Positions 1 through 7,901 of a stretch of 64,000 nt of DNA are shown piece after piece. Origin of the DNA: Arenicella chitinivorans (GTDB lineage Bacteria; Pseudomonadota; Gammaproteobacteria; Arenicellales; Arenicellaceae); NCBI RefSeq assembly GCF_014651515.1, contig NZ_BMXA01000002.1:124001-188000 (forward strand), read 5' to 3'. The notes under the pieces are model-generated. The model saw only the letters and a list, made by a program, of their open reading frames with translations. It ran no database searches and had not been told where the DNA came from. Within the stretch, counting starts at the first letter, position 1. Each line of letters opens with the position of its first letter. A program made the position numbers and the translations under genes.

Positions 1-107
1 TTATTTGTGCGATGTATTGTGGTGCAGTACTGAGCCACCGGTCAAACCAGGGTGTGTTACTCAAGCGTACCGACGATATTGTGACATTGTCGATACGTTC
101 AAGTAAA

Positions 108-836
108 TTAAAACCAGGAATGGATTCCCAGCATCAGCGACACATCGCTGGACGCTTCGCCTTCGGATTTTTTGTATTGTCGGGTCGTGCCGAAGCTTTG
201 TTTGGCGGTGATGCCAACAAAGGGTTGGAACTTGCGATTGCCATTGTGTTCGTACCCTAGCCGTAGGCCAAATTCGATTTCGGCTAACCCGGAACCCTCT
301 CCGTATACTTCATTGCTGCGCCCATTGGCGACGATATCCAGTTCAGGCGTTAAGACCCATTCCTGGGTGAGCATCAGTTCGCGTTCGAGTTCGATGAGCA
401 GTTGTGAGCTCGATTCTTCGCCGACAAACACACGCGCATCCACCTCGATAAAGTAAGGGGCGGTGCCAATAAATCCATACGAAAGCCAGTTGCGAGCGCG
501 GCCCAGTGGGTCAGGCTTGAGATCGTGACGAATTCCGAATTGTTGGTCCCAGTAGGCACTGACAGCATGACTGTAGACCAATTCGATGTTCGCAGATTCA
601 ACGTCGGAGTCGACCAGTTCACCAGAGGTTTTCAGCCAGAACTTACTCAGGTCGCGGCCATGCCAGGCATCGATATCCCACTCGAGCACGCCTTTGCCGT
701 GTTCGCTCAGGTATTCAAACTCGGACATGACCTTGGTGAGCCAGGGATCATCGTTAAACATTGCCTGCGAAGCGTTGGGCATCGCCACACACAGCAATAG
801 GGCGAGGCCGATTTTTATTTTACGTGTCATTTTCAT
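108..836 (-). CDS. copB: Copper resistance protein CopB (outer membrane)
   Basis: Last gene of the copper operon, six bases after the CopA multicopper oxidase. The 242-residue product has a signal peptide (about residues 1-25, ending NASQA) and a beta-rich body with alternating hydrophobic strands, ending in Phe, the usual terminal aromatic of outer membrane beta-barrels. Motifs such as FGIRHDLKP and the charged, strand-rich middle match the CopB/PcoB family, which works with CopA in copper sequestration or export at the outer membrane. It is shorter than many CopB proteins because the Met/His-rich N-terminal region typical of the long form is absent. The family call is firm; the mechanism in this organism is inferred. 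Confidence 0.9.
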   Translation of the reverse strand: MKMTRKIKIGLALLLCVAMPNASQAMFNDDPWLTKVMSEFEYLSEHGKGVLEWDIDAWHGRDLSKFWLKTSGELVDSDVESANIELVYSHAVSAYWDQQFGIRHDLKPDPLGRARNWLSYGFIGTAPYFIEVDARVFVGEESSSQLLIELERELMLTQEWVLTPELDIVANGRSNEVYGEGSGLAEIEFGLRLGYEHNGNRKFQPFVGITAKQSFGTTRQYKKSEGEASSDVSLMLGIHSWF

Positions 837-842
837 TCCCTC

Positions 843-2762
843 TTAACTAATATGTACCGCACGAAACATGCTCGGCATATGGTAAAGAAGGTGGCAGTGG
901 TAAGCCCACTTGCCAATGGCGTCGGCGGTGACCAGATAGCTGATTTTTGATCCCGGCTGCACGATCACGGTGTGCTTGCGCGGAATGTATTGCGCATCGC
1001 CGGTTTCCAAATCACTCCACACGCCGTGCAAATGCATCGGGTGATTCATCATGGTGTTATTGATCAGCGTGATGCGTACGCGCTCACCGTATTTGAGGTG
1101 CAGTGGTTCTGCATCGGCAAATTTGACGCCGTTGATCGACCACATATAGCGGCTCATATTGCCAGTTAGATGCAGCTCTATCTCGCGCGCTGGTTCGCGC
1201 GGGTCAGGGGTTCGATTCAGGTTCACCAGGTCGGCGTAAGTCAAAACACGGCGGCCATTGTTACGTAATCCAACGCCGGGATCATCCAGCCGATATTGTG
1301 CGCCTTCGGCCAGCATGTCGATGTGTGGTCCCAATCTAACCTGCTTGAAATTAGGTGCCTTGGCGGTGCCATAGCCTGCTTTACCGGTGGCAAAATCCTG
1401 AATGATGCGTGGTTGACCACTGGTGTCTAGTAATTCGCAATGCCCCATTTCCGCGTGCTCGGGCGTGCACGCGGATGCGGGTTTCGGCATCTCACAATGA
1501 CCCATCGCGGCGTGTTCCTCGGTGCAACGCATCGTATGCATGCCGCTGGTGTCAGGTAGCTCACAATGGCCCATGGCAGCGTGTTCCGGTGAGCAATCAG
1601 AGGCCGACATGGGATGGCCGCTGCCGTGTGTCATGCCCATGTCTACATGGCTCAATAGTGGCGAGTCATCCATCTCGGGCACCTCAGGAATGAGGTTGGG
1701 GTTGGGCGTCAGTGTGCCACGTGCGTATCCCGAGCGGTCGATGGCTTGGCAGAACAGCGTGTAGGCCTGATCTGACTCTGGCTCGACAATCACATCATAG
1801 GTTTCAGCCACACCGATGCGAAATTCATCCACGCTGACTGGCTGAACGTATTGACCATCAGAGGCAACCACGGTCATTTTGAGTCCTGGAATCCGCACAT
1901 CGAAAAAGGTCATGGCGGCGGCATTAATAACCCGCAGCAAAATTTTTTCACCCGGTTTGAACTGGCCTACCCAACCGGACGCCGGGGTTTGACCATTCAT
2001 TAAGAAGGTGTAAGTGCGGCCGGTGACATCCGATAGATCGGAATCGGACATACGCATTGCATTCCACATAGCGCGTTGGCGAAGCGCATCCGCCAGTCCT
2101 TTGGTGCGTGCATCCTGAGCCAAGTCCGATAAGGTCCGCTCATCAATGTTGTAGATATGCGGCATTTTTTTAAGATTGGCGTAGATGTCCATTGGGTCCG
2201 CATCACTCCAATCAGACAACACGACCACATGCTCGCGGTCATAACTGTACGGTGCCGGTTCGCGTGGTTCGATGATAATCGCCCCGTACATGCCTTGTTG
2301 TTCCTGAAATCCGGAATGGCTGTGGTACCAGTAGGTACCGCTTTGGTTGACGTCGAACTGGTAGCGAAACGTGGTGCCGGGTTTAATACCACCGAAGCTG
2401 AGTCCAGGCACGCCATCCATATTGGTCGGCAGGATGATTCCGTGCCAATGGATTGAGCTGTCGACCGCCAAGTTGTTGCGCACATCCAGCGTTACCCGGT
2501 CGCCTTCCTTCCAGCGTAGAATTGGTGACGGAATACTGTCGTTTATCGCAACTGCTTGTTTGTTGGTGCCAGTAAAGTTGACATGGTGGTAGCCGATGTT
2601 CAACTGGAATTGTGAGCCGTTCAGTTCGGGCGCCGGTTGGTAAAATCGTGCGGCTGGACTGGCGGCCGAACTAATGCGGCCACTGCCCAACATACTTAAC
2701 GCGGTGGTCGACGCGATTCCGGTAACGAATCGGCGTCGGGATAATGAAAATGGGTTACTCAT
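843..2762 (-). CDS. copA: Copper resistance multicopper oxidase CopA/PcoA
   Basis: Periplasmic multicopper oxidase of 639 residues that oxidises Cu(I) and/or binds copper. A twin-arginine signal is plain at the N-terminus (SRRRFVTG, about residues 8-15), so it is probably exported folded by Tat. All four copper-binding motifs are visible: HWHG, HSHSG, HPMHLHG and the C-terminal HCHLLYHM type-1 site. Between the second and third cupredoxin domains (about residues 387-448) lies a Met/His/Cys-rich insertion containing three copies of a C-x-x-EHA-x-MGHCE unit, likely extra copper-binding sites. Followed by copB after six bases and preceded by a small secreted protein. The symbol follows the Pseudomonas copper-resistance naming and is distinct from the P-type ATPase of the same name. 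Confidence 0.95.
   Translation of the reverse strand: MSNPFSLSRRRFVTGIASTTALSMLGSGRISSAASPAARFYQPAPELNGSQFQLNIGYHHVNFTGTNKQAVAINDSIPSPILRWKEGDRVTLDVRNNLAVDSSIHWHGIILPTNMDGVPGLSFGGIKPGTTFRYQFDVNQSGTYWYHSHSGFQEQQGMYGAIIIEPREPAPYSYDREHVVVLSDWSDADPMDIYANLKKMPHIYNIDERTLSDLAQDARTKGLADALRQRAMWNAMRMSDSDLSDVTGRTYTFLMNGQTPASGWVGQFKPGEKILLRVINAAAMTFFDVRIPGLKMTVVASDGQYVQPVSVDEFRIGVAETYDVIVEPESDQAYTLFCQAIDRSGYARGTLTPNPNLIPEVPEMDDSPLLSHVDMGMTHGSGHPMSASDCSPEHAAMGHCELPDTSGMHTMRCTEEHAAMGHCEMPKPASACTPEHAEMGHCELLDTSGQPRIIQDFATGKAGYGTAKAPNFKQVRLGPHIDMLAEGAQYRLDDPGVGLRNNGRRVLTYADLVNLNRTPDPREPAREIELHLTGNMSRYMWSINGVKFADAEPLHLKYGERVRITLINNTMMNHPMHLHGVWSDLETGDAQYIPRKHTVIVQPGSKISYLVTADAIGKWAYHCHLLYHMPSMFRAVHIS
1434..1595 (-). 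repeat. Three EHAxMGHCE repeats inside CopA oxidase
   Basis: Three in-frame copies of a 12-residue unit, C-x-x-EHA-(A/E)-MGHCE, spaced 23 and 19 residues apart. On the plus strand the shared core caatgNcccat occurs at about 1438, 1495 and 1564. Each unit carries two Cys, two His, one Met and two or three Glu, so a role as a soft-metal (copper) binding array is a reasonable inference. The high similarity of the units suggests recent internal duplication. Confidence 0.85.
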
Positions 2763-2805
2763 GGTATCTCCTAATAAATCGGTTTAACGGATTTCGGTTT
2801 AGGGA

Positions 2806-3174
2806 TTACCACTTCGGTGGATGCGGCTCCAGAACGGTTAAAAAAGAGCGTAATTGTGAATGGACCTCGGCGCGTGTCTGCGTTGGCTGAGTGTCTGGTG
2901 CCAGCGCAAACACGGATCCGGTAATGGCCTGGGTCATCACTGAACAGAAAACATCGCAACTACTTAACGCGGATGTCGTTGGTCCAGCTTGGTGACAGTC
3001 CATCTCTGCCATTGATGGCGTTGTATCAAGGTGAGCAGGCTCAGTGAACGTACTCGAGACGTTAGCGAGCATGGGGAAAGCATGCGCAGTGGATACGCTG
3101 GTCGCCACCAAATAACACAGCATCACGAACAGTGCGATGCTGGTCTGAAAGCGGTAGTTGGTGCGAATCGGCAT
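2806..3174 (-). CDS. Small secreted Cys/His protein of the copper operon
   Basis: A 122-residue protein between the DUF411 gene and the CopA oxidase, same strand, 33 bases after the former. A hydrophobic stretch at about residues 10-32 ending AHA looks like a signal peptide. The mature part has few features except a potential metal-binding cluster, DCHQAG followed by SSCDVFCS. This layout (short, secreted, DCH and CxxxC next to copper genes) recalls CopL or DUF2946-type proteins, but I cannot assign a family with confidence. Position inside the operon argues for a role in copper handling or sensing; that is inference. Confidence 0.65.
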   Translation of the reverse strand: MPIRTNYRFQTSIALFVMLCYLVATSVSTAHAFPMLANVSSTFTEPAHLDTTPSMAEMDCHQAGPTTSALSSCDVFCSVMTQAITGSVFALAPDTQPTQTRAEVHSQLRSFLTVLEPHPPKW

Positions 3175-3207
3175 GCCGTTGTTAGGTGCGTGTTGAGTTA
3201 CGTGGAA

Positions 3208-3696
3208 TTAGTTGGTTTCAGGCTGGTTGACGTGTGCGTACACTACACTACTGCCATCTGCATTGAGTTGTAAGACCTGATAATAGTCACGCCGATCACC
3301 GACTTCCATGCCGGGACTGCCGATCGGCATGCCTGGTACCGACAAGCCGATTGCACCTGCCGGTGGACTCGCCAAAAATTGCTTTACATAGTCTGCTGGG
3401 ACATGACCCTCGAACACATAGCTCTGCTCTTCAACCACCACCACACCGGTATGACACGAACGATAGCGCCCCGCGATCTGATATTGCGATTTGATGGGCG
3501 ACAAATCGTTAAGTTCGATGACATCGCTGGCTAACTCGTTCTCAGTTAAGTGGTCAACCCATTTGCTGCAACACTGGCAACTCGGCGTTTTATACACCGT
3601 CATTTTATCGGGTTCAGCCTGGACGGGTCGCGCGCTCACGGCCCAACACAGGAGTGCCAGGCAAATAAGTGGTTTGTTAGTTATGTGTTTGATCAT
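3208..3696 (-). CDS. DUF411 family metal-binding protein
   Basis: A 162-residue secreted protein (signal peptide about 1-27) with the DUF411 hallmarks: KTPSCQCCSKW near the start of the mature domain, then YRSCHTGVV, EGHVPADYVKQFL and the GLSVPGMPIGSPGM stretch. DUF411 proteins are periplasmic and recurrently encoded in copper and silver resistance loci; the CxCC and CHT motifs are likely metal ligands. The start at 3696 is supported by a strong Shine-Dalgarno AAGGAG eight bases upstream. Its first 20 bases overlap the end of the MerR regulator gene, indicating co-transcription and probably translational coupling. Confidence 0.9.
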   Translation of the reverse strand: MIKHITNKPLICLALLCWAVSARPVQAEPDKMTVYKTPSCQCCSKWVDHLTENELASDVIELNDLSPIKSQYQIAGRYRSCHTGVVVVEEQSYVFEGHVPADYVKQFLASPPAGAIGLSVPGMPIGSPGMEVGDRRDYYQVLQLNADGSSVVYAHVNQPETN

Positions 3697-4108
3697 TCGA
3701 TTTCTCCTTACTCGGAGCGTGTTTTAAGCCTTCAATGATAGGACAGACCTCAGACTCGCTGCTCTGAACACAGGCATCGAGCATCTGGGTCAGGTCCCGT
3801 TTGAGTTGCTTTAACTCCTGCAGGTTTTCTTCAATGGCCGTTAACTTCTCAGCGACCAATGCCCGCGCTGGGGGTTTGGGTGCTGCGTTACTGCGATCCA
3901 GATCAAGGAGCAGCTTGATCTCATCCAGCGTGAACTGCATACGCTGCGCACGCTTAATAAACTGGATGTGAACTATATCATTGTTGCTGTAGTTACGACG
4001 TCCAGCCGCCGATTTTGCCACTGGCGGAATAAGTTTGATTTTTTCATAATAGCGCAGCGTGTGGGGACTGACCCCCAATTGGCTCGCTGCATCACTGATC
4101 GTTGTCAT
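3677..4108 (-). CDS. MerR-family metal-responsive regulator
   Basis: A 143-residue MerR-type regulator: N-terminal winged helix-turn-helix (SPHTLRYYEKIKLI), a RxYxxxD/I segment (GRRNYSNNDIVHIQFI), a dimerisation helix (residues about 75-115) and a C-terminal metal loop with two Cys eight residues apart in ACVQSSESEVCPII. That spacing is like MerR/CadR-type loops; the third Cys used by Hg/Zn/Cd sensors before the long helix is absent (LDRSNAAPK). Operon context makes copper the most likely effector. Sits 13 bases after the cupredoxin gene with a good ribosome site (GAGGAG), so the regulator is inside the operon it probably controls through the promoter at 6779-6809. Confidence 0.88.
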   Translation of the reverse strand: MTTISDAASQLGVSPHTLRYYEKIKLIPPVAKSAAGRRNYSNNDIVHIQFIKRAQRMQFTLDEIKLLLDLDRSNAAPKPPARALVAEKLTAIEENLQELKQLKRDLTQMLDACVQSSESEVCPIIEGLKHAPSKEKSNDQTHN

Positions 4109-4121
4109 GTGTGCTCCTCAA

Positions 4122-4478
4122 TTATGCAACGCTTAAGATGCCACGATACATCTGCATTTGACAATGAAACGCGTAATCTCCGGGTACCTGTGGCGGAATC
4201 GTTATCATCGTTGCCTGGTGGACTGCGAGTTCGGTTTGCAGGTCCAGCTCGGGGAACATAACCATTTCGGCTCAGGGGGATGCATCGTCGCGAATAAATG
4301 TCAGTGTAACAGACTGGTGCGCGGGAACCTGAATATGCGCAGGTGTGTAGCTGCCATTGGCGACGCGAATTTCGATCTTGCCCTCCTGACTCGGATGCAC
4401 TGTCGGCGTTCGCCACCAGAACCACCAAGCGATCAATACTATTAAACCGGCACCCATCAAATTGATATATAACATCAC
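4122..4478 (-). CDS. Cupredoxin-domain protein with in-frame TGA (candidate selenoprotein)
   Basis: Reading from ATG 4478 the frame encodes a membrane-anchored protein: one N-terminal transmembrane segment (about residues 2-22) and a cupredoxin domain. After codon 68 there is TGA (4272-4274), then the same frame stays open for 49 more codons to TAA at 4122-4124. The read-through part is clearly homologous sequence: AEMVMFPELDL directly after the stop, then FHCQMQMYRG at the end. In relatives encoded beside copper ATPases, as I recall the family, the residue between DASP and AEMV is a conserved Cys, so TGA sits at a Cys position, the classic sign of selenocysteine. Total length would be 118 residues, normal for the family. 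Alternatives: a Cys-to-stop nonsense mutation or a sequencing error. Seven bases or fewer separate it from the ATPase gene. Confidence 0.72.
4219..4246 (-). other. Hairpin downstream of the in-frame TGA (SECIS-like candidate)
   Basis: In the mRNA orientation TGGACCTGC (4246-4238) can pair with GCAGTCCA (4226-4219), giving eight base pairs with one bulged C and an 11-base loop. It starts 25 bases after the TGA and its loop begins about 34 bases after it, inside the spacing usually quoted for bacterial SECIS elements. The first two loop bases are A, not G, so it departs from the usual bSECIS loop rule. It may be chance structure. Confidence 0.35.
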
Positions 4479-4484
4479 ACGCTC

Positions 4485-6743
4485 CTATTGCGCCTGAGCG
4501 CGAAACCAGCGTAACCGGTTTGCATTGAGTACCACCGTGACCGAGGACAAGGCCATCGCGCCACCGGCAATAATCGGGTTCAGTAATACGCCAGTAAATG
4601 GATACAGAATGCCGGCCGCCACCGGTACACCAGCGGTGTTATAGATAAATGCCCCAAGCAAGTTTTGTTTGATATTGCGCAGGGTCGCTTTACTGACGTC
4701 GATGGCGTCAGCCAGGCCGTGTAATGACCCCCGCATGAGCGTGATGTCGGCGCTTTCGATGGCTACGTCGGTGCCGGTGCCAATGGCAAACCCCACATTG
4801 GCCTGAGCCAATGCTGGTGCATCGTTGATGCCATCGCCGGTCATGCCCACGATGTTGGCTTCTGCTTGCAAAGCACGAATTTTAGCAAGCTTATCTTCGG
4901 GCAGTACTTCTGCCATAAACTCATCCACGCCAACCTGTAACGCTACCGCGGCGGCTGTGGCGCGATTATCTCCGGTAAGCATGATGACACGAATGCCCTG
5001 GTGTTTAAGACGATTTATGGCGGCCACAGAGTCCGCCTTAACTGGGTCGGCGACGGCAATAATGCCTTTAAGGGTACCGTCAGCGGCGAGAAACATGGGG
5101 GTTTTCCCAGCTTCCGCCAAAGCCTGGGCATCTGGCAATAGACTGTCGACCACGACCTGGTGCTTCTGCATCAGCTTTTGGTTACCAAATACAACTTGGT
5201 GATCGGCCACCTTGCCGGTAATACCATGCCCGACTACGGCGGCAAACTCAGTGACTGGTTTTAATTCAAGTCGTGCCTCGTGGGCCGCTGACATAAGCGC
5301 TGAGGCTAACGGGTGTTCTGAACCTGCTTCCAGGCTGGCAGCCAGCATTAGGAGTGTGTCTTGATCTGTATCTGGGGTTGGTACGATGTCGGACACTGCC
5401 GGTTTGCCTTCCGTGATGGTGCCGGTTTTATCCAGTACCATGGTTGTGATCCGTGATGCGGACTGTAAGGCTTCGCCATTACGAATCAGCACGCCAGCTT
5501 CGGCTGCTTTGCCGACACCGACCATCACCGACATTGGTGTTGCTAACCCTAATGCGCAAGGGCAGGCAATGATCAACACCGTCATGGCACAGACCATGGC
5601 AAAGGCAATCCGAGGGCTGGGACCCACGTTGAGCCACACCAGTGCGGTGAACACGGCGATGATCATGATTGTTGGTACAAAGTAAGCGGCAATTTTGTCT
5701 GCCAAGCGACCGATCGGAGGTTTCGCATTCTGGGCGTGCTTCACCATCTCGATGATGTGCGCCAATTTGGTCTCATGCCCGACACGCGTGGCGCGAAACA
5801 CAATACTGCCGGTGGTATTCAGTGTGCCCGCGCTGACTGTGTCTTGTGCTTGTTTACTCACTGGCATTGGTTCACCTGTGAGCATGGACTCATCGATATT
5901 GGTCTGGCCCTCAATCACCTCACCGTCGACCGGAATTTTGTCGCCCGGTAAAACCCGAATCAAGTCGTCGGTAACGATGTGCTCAATCGGTAAGTCGATC
6001 TCCTGCCCATTGCGTATCACGCGCGCCGAACGCGACTGTAGCCCGATCAGACGTTTGATAGATTCAGACGTGCGGCCACGTGCTTTAATCTCCAGCGCGA
6101 GTCCAAGATTAATCAGGCCGATGATCATGGTCGTTGCTTCAAAATAAACGTGTCGAGCGAGTTCGGGTAGCCAATGTGGCGCAAACACGACGAGCATTGA
6201 ATAGAGCCATGCTGCGCCGGTCCCCAATGCGATCAGGGTGTCCATATTGGCTGCGTGTGTCCAAATGGATTTCCAGCCACCAATGTAAAAGTGCCGACCA
6301 GCGCTGGCCATAACGATTAGCGTAGCCAGTCCAACCAGGCCCCAGCCGATGCGTTCCCCGGTGGTGGTGACCGTCATTTCGCCAATGAACATACCGTAGA
6401 TCATGAGCGGTATCCCCAAACCAAGCGCCACGATAGTATTGATCACTAATTGACGATAGTGCGCGCTATCCGCAGCCTCATTGTCGGCCATCAGCTGTTG
6501 TGTTGACGTGTTCTCAAGACTGTGTGCGGTGTAGCCAAGCGCTTCCACGGCACTGATTAACTGCTCAGTCTCGGACGAACCGTTAACTGTCGCTACCCGA
6601 TCGGCGAGGTTCATCTGCGCCCCATCAACACCGGCCACGGCGGAGAGTGCGTTCTCAATCTTGGCCACGCAGCTGGCGCAACTGGCCCCGTCGATCCGCA
6701 GCTGGGTTTGACTGGAGTTGGTATTCTGCTTGTGTGATTTCAT
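4485..6743 (-). CDS. copA: Copper-translocating P-type ATPase (CopA type)
   Basis: P1B-type ATPase that pumps Cu(I) from cytoplasm to periplasm, first gene of the copper operon. It has one N-terminal heavy-metal domain with GASCASCVAKIE, eight predicted transmembrane helices, the ion-path motif ACPCALGLATP (about residue 394), the phosphorylation site DKTGTITEG (about residue 437), the HP loop motif (SEHPLASAL) and GDGINDAPAL. The last helices contain YNTAGVP and MALSSVTVVLNA, the Cu(I)-type signature. I place the start at ATG 6743 (752 residues): the in-frame TTG at 6779 would lie inside the predicted -10 element of the operon promoter. Two genes in this operon share the historical name copA. 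Confidence 0.95.
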   Translation of the reverse strand: MKSHKQNTNSSQTQLRIDGASCASCVAKIENALSAVAGVDGAQMNLADRVATVNGSSETEQLISAVEALGYTAHSLENTSTQQLMADNEAADSAHYRQLVINTIVALGLGIPLMIYGMFIGEMTVTTTGERIGWGLVGLATLIVMASAGRHFYIGGWKSIWTHAANMDTLIALGTGAAWLYSMLVVFAPHWLPELARHVYFEATTMIIGLINLGLALEIKARGRTSESIKRLIGLQSRSARVIRNGQEIDLPIEHIVTDDLIRVLPGDKIPVDGEVIEGQTNIDESMLTGEPMPVSKQAQDTVSAGTLNTTGSIVFRATRVGHETKLAHIIEMVKHAQNAKPPIGRLADKIAAYFVPTIMIIAVFTALVWLNVGPSPRIAFAMVCAMTVLIIACPCALGLATPMSVMVGVGKAAEAGVLIRNGEALQSASRITTMVLDKTGTITEGKPAVSDIVPTPDTDQDTLLMLAASLEAGSEHPLASALMSAAHEARLELKPVTEFAAVVGHGITGKVADHQVVFGNQKLMQKHQVVVDSLLPDAQALAEAGKTPMFLAADGTLKGIIAVADPVKADSVAAINRLKHQGIRVIMLTGDNRATAAAVALQVGVDEFMAEVLPEDKLAKIRALQAEANIVGMTGDGINDAPALAQANVGFAIGTGTDVAIESADITLMRGSLHGLADAIDVSKATLRNIKQNLLGAFIYNTAGVPVAAGILYPFTGVLLNPIIAGGAMALSSVTVVLNANRLRWFRAQAQ

Positions 6744-6778
6744 TGCTGGCTTAGCCTCTAGAACAACAGCGTAAACCA

Positions 6779-6809
6779 AGCTTAGTACTTAGAGCCAGCT
6801 CTAAGTCAA
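6779..6809 (-). promoter_or_regulatory. MerR-type promoter/operator of the copper operon
   Basis: Upstream of the ATPase on the minus strand: -35 TTGACT (6809-6804), a 19-base spacer and -10 TAAGCT (6784-6779). The overlong spacer is typical of MerR-regulated promoters. It contains a perfect dyad, ACTTAGAG at 6787-6794 and CTCTAAGT at 6799-6806, separated by four bases, placed between the two promoter elements as expected for a MerR operator. The likely ligand-binding regulator is the MerR protein encoded four kilobases downstream in the same operon. Confidence 0.8.
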
Positions 6810-6981
6810 GGTTTTATTGAGTTATCGTTGAAACGGTCACGGTACTTGCGTGCTGCGCCAGTTGAACTCACAACCGGGATACCTTGCAGCCGTGGCCCTC
6901 GGCTCGATGTTGACGGTACAGTTTGTTGGTCATCAAGTAAGTGGATGCGCGCTTGCTGTGAATCGTCTGACGTTTTCCTGA

Positions 6982-7291
6982 CTAAGCCGTCTTCAACTTT
7001 CTCCTTTGCCACACATAGGTGATCGTGAGCACAATAATGACGAGTGGCCCAATGCCCATCCAGAATGCCATGCTCTCAAACGACAAGAGGAACATAAGGT
7101 TATCGATTTTTAGAGTCTTCCAAAACACCCATTCTCCGGCTAGTTCCGTGGCGAGTAATCTGCTTCCTGTGAATAAGATTACAATACCGTCGCCAGTCGC
7201 CGGGTCGAACTCTTGTTATCAGAAACACCGTACTAATCCACGCTAGCATAGCGATGAATGCAACAGCGGACATGACGAGCATGCTAATCAT
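6982..7291 (-). pseudogene. Small membrane protein gene with a frameshift
   Basis: From ATG 7291 the frame starts a hydrophobic N-terminus (MSAVAFIAMLAWISTVFLI), but the continuation that looks like protein lies in another frame: EFDPATGDGIVILFTG, then a second transmembrane segment (MAFWMGIGPLVIIVLTITYVW) and a basic tail, ending at TAG 6982-6984. The switch falls near 7215-7235, beside a short direct repeat GGCGAC. Joined, it would be a roughly 100-residue two-helix membrane protein. I do not recognise the family. It could be a real inactivation, a sequencing error, or a frameshifted expression; no ribosome site or start opens the second frame. Confidence 0.5.
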
Positions 7292-7327
7292 TGGGAGTTC
7301 TTTTTACCATTCTTGATAACCAAAGGG

Positions 7328-7831
7328 TCACACCTGGCCACTGGTAATGAGTGTGATTGTGGCGATGATATAAAGACCAGCCGTTAAAATACTGCCTATT
7401 GAACGCGCATGGTTCAGGCGCGTCCACGTTCGGGTATAGACAGCCCAGTAGGTTTCTGCCTCGGCAGTTGTGTGGTCCAGTTGTTCGAGCTTTTTATTCA
7501 TCGGCACATTACCGAGCATGGTCATAAAGAAGACCGATGGTAGGTAGACAAGTGTGGCCAATAAGATAGTGACAAGCGCCGCGCCTTCAAAAACGATCAT
7601 ACTGTAGGCTGCAAATAGAACTGAAAATACGGCGATCGATAAAATACCCGCAACGAACTGCGTTTTGATCACAGTCACATTAATGTGTTGCATTGCTTCG
7701 ATTGCGCCCATCGGTTTGGTCTGGGCTAAAGCGGACATGATAAATTCGGAGAACGCGGAGAACACGCCACCAATAACGGCGCTCCAAAGCGCAAGAAAAA
7801 GGCAAAAATAGAGTGGCCACTGGTAAGTCAT
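7328..7831 (-). CDS. DUF1772 family membrane protein
   Basis: A 167-residue integral membrane protein with four predicted helices. It carries DUF1772 (anthrone oxygenase-like) features: GGVFSAFSEFIM near the first helix, GAIEAMQHIN, then GNVPMNKKLE and, toward the end, WTRLNHARSIGS. Bacterial members have no settled function; some fungal relatives are oxygenases. It lies in a same-strand group with a DUF4345 protein, an NmrA-like reductase and an AraC regulator; such groups are often found together and may be horizontally exchanged. Confidence 0.8.
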   Translation of the reverse strand: MTYQWPLYFCLFLALWSAVIGGVFSAFSEFIMSALAQTKPMGAIEAMQHINVTVIKTQFVAGILSIAVFSVLFAAYSMIVFEGAALVTILLATLVYLPSVFFMTMLGNVPMNKKLEQLDHTTAEAETYWAVYTRTWTRLNHARSIGSILTAGLYIIATITLITSGQV

Positions 7832-7901
7832 AGTTTGTCACCTGTTTCGGTGTGAGGCATCGCAAAGTGGGAGAGAATTAGTCGATTGCAATGGGCCATG
7901 A

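Noticed and set aside
4105..4428. 107-codon frame over the cupredoxin gene
   Set aside because: It is out of frame with the cupredoxin whose two halves are clearly homologous, and contains no recognisable domain.
5695..6147. 150-codon antisense frame in the copper ATPase
   Set aside because: It mirrors a well-supported gene in another frame and has no independent features.
6744..6779. TTG start for the copper ATPase
   Set aside because: It would lie within the predicted -10 element; ATG 6743 matches the family start.
6806..7012. 68-codon frame upstream of the copper ATPase
   Set aside because: It overlaps the promoter and the frameshifted gene, is highly polar and shows no domain or ribosome site.
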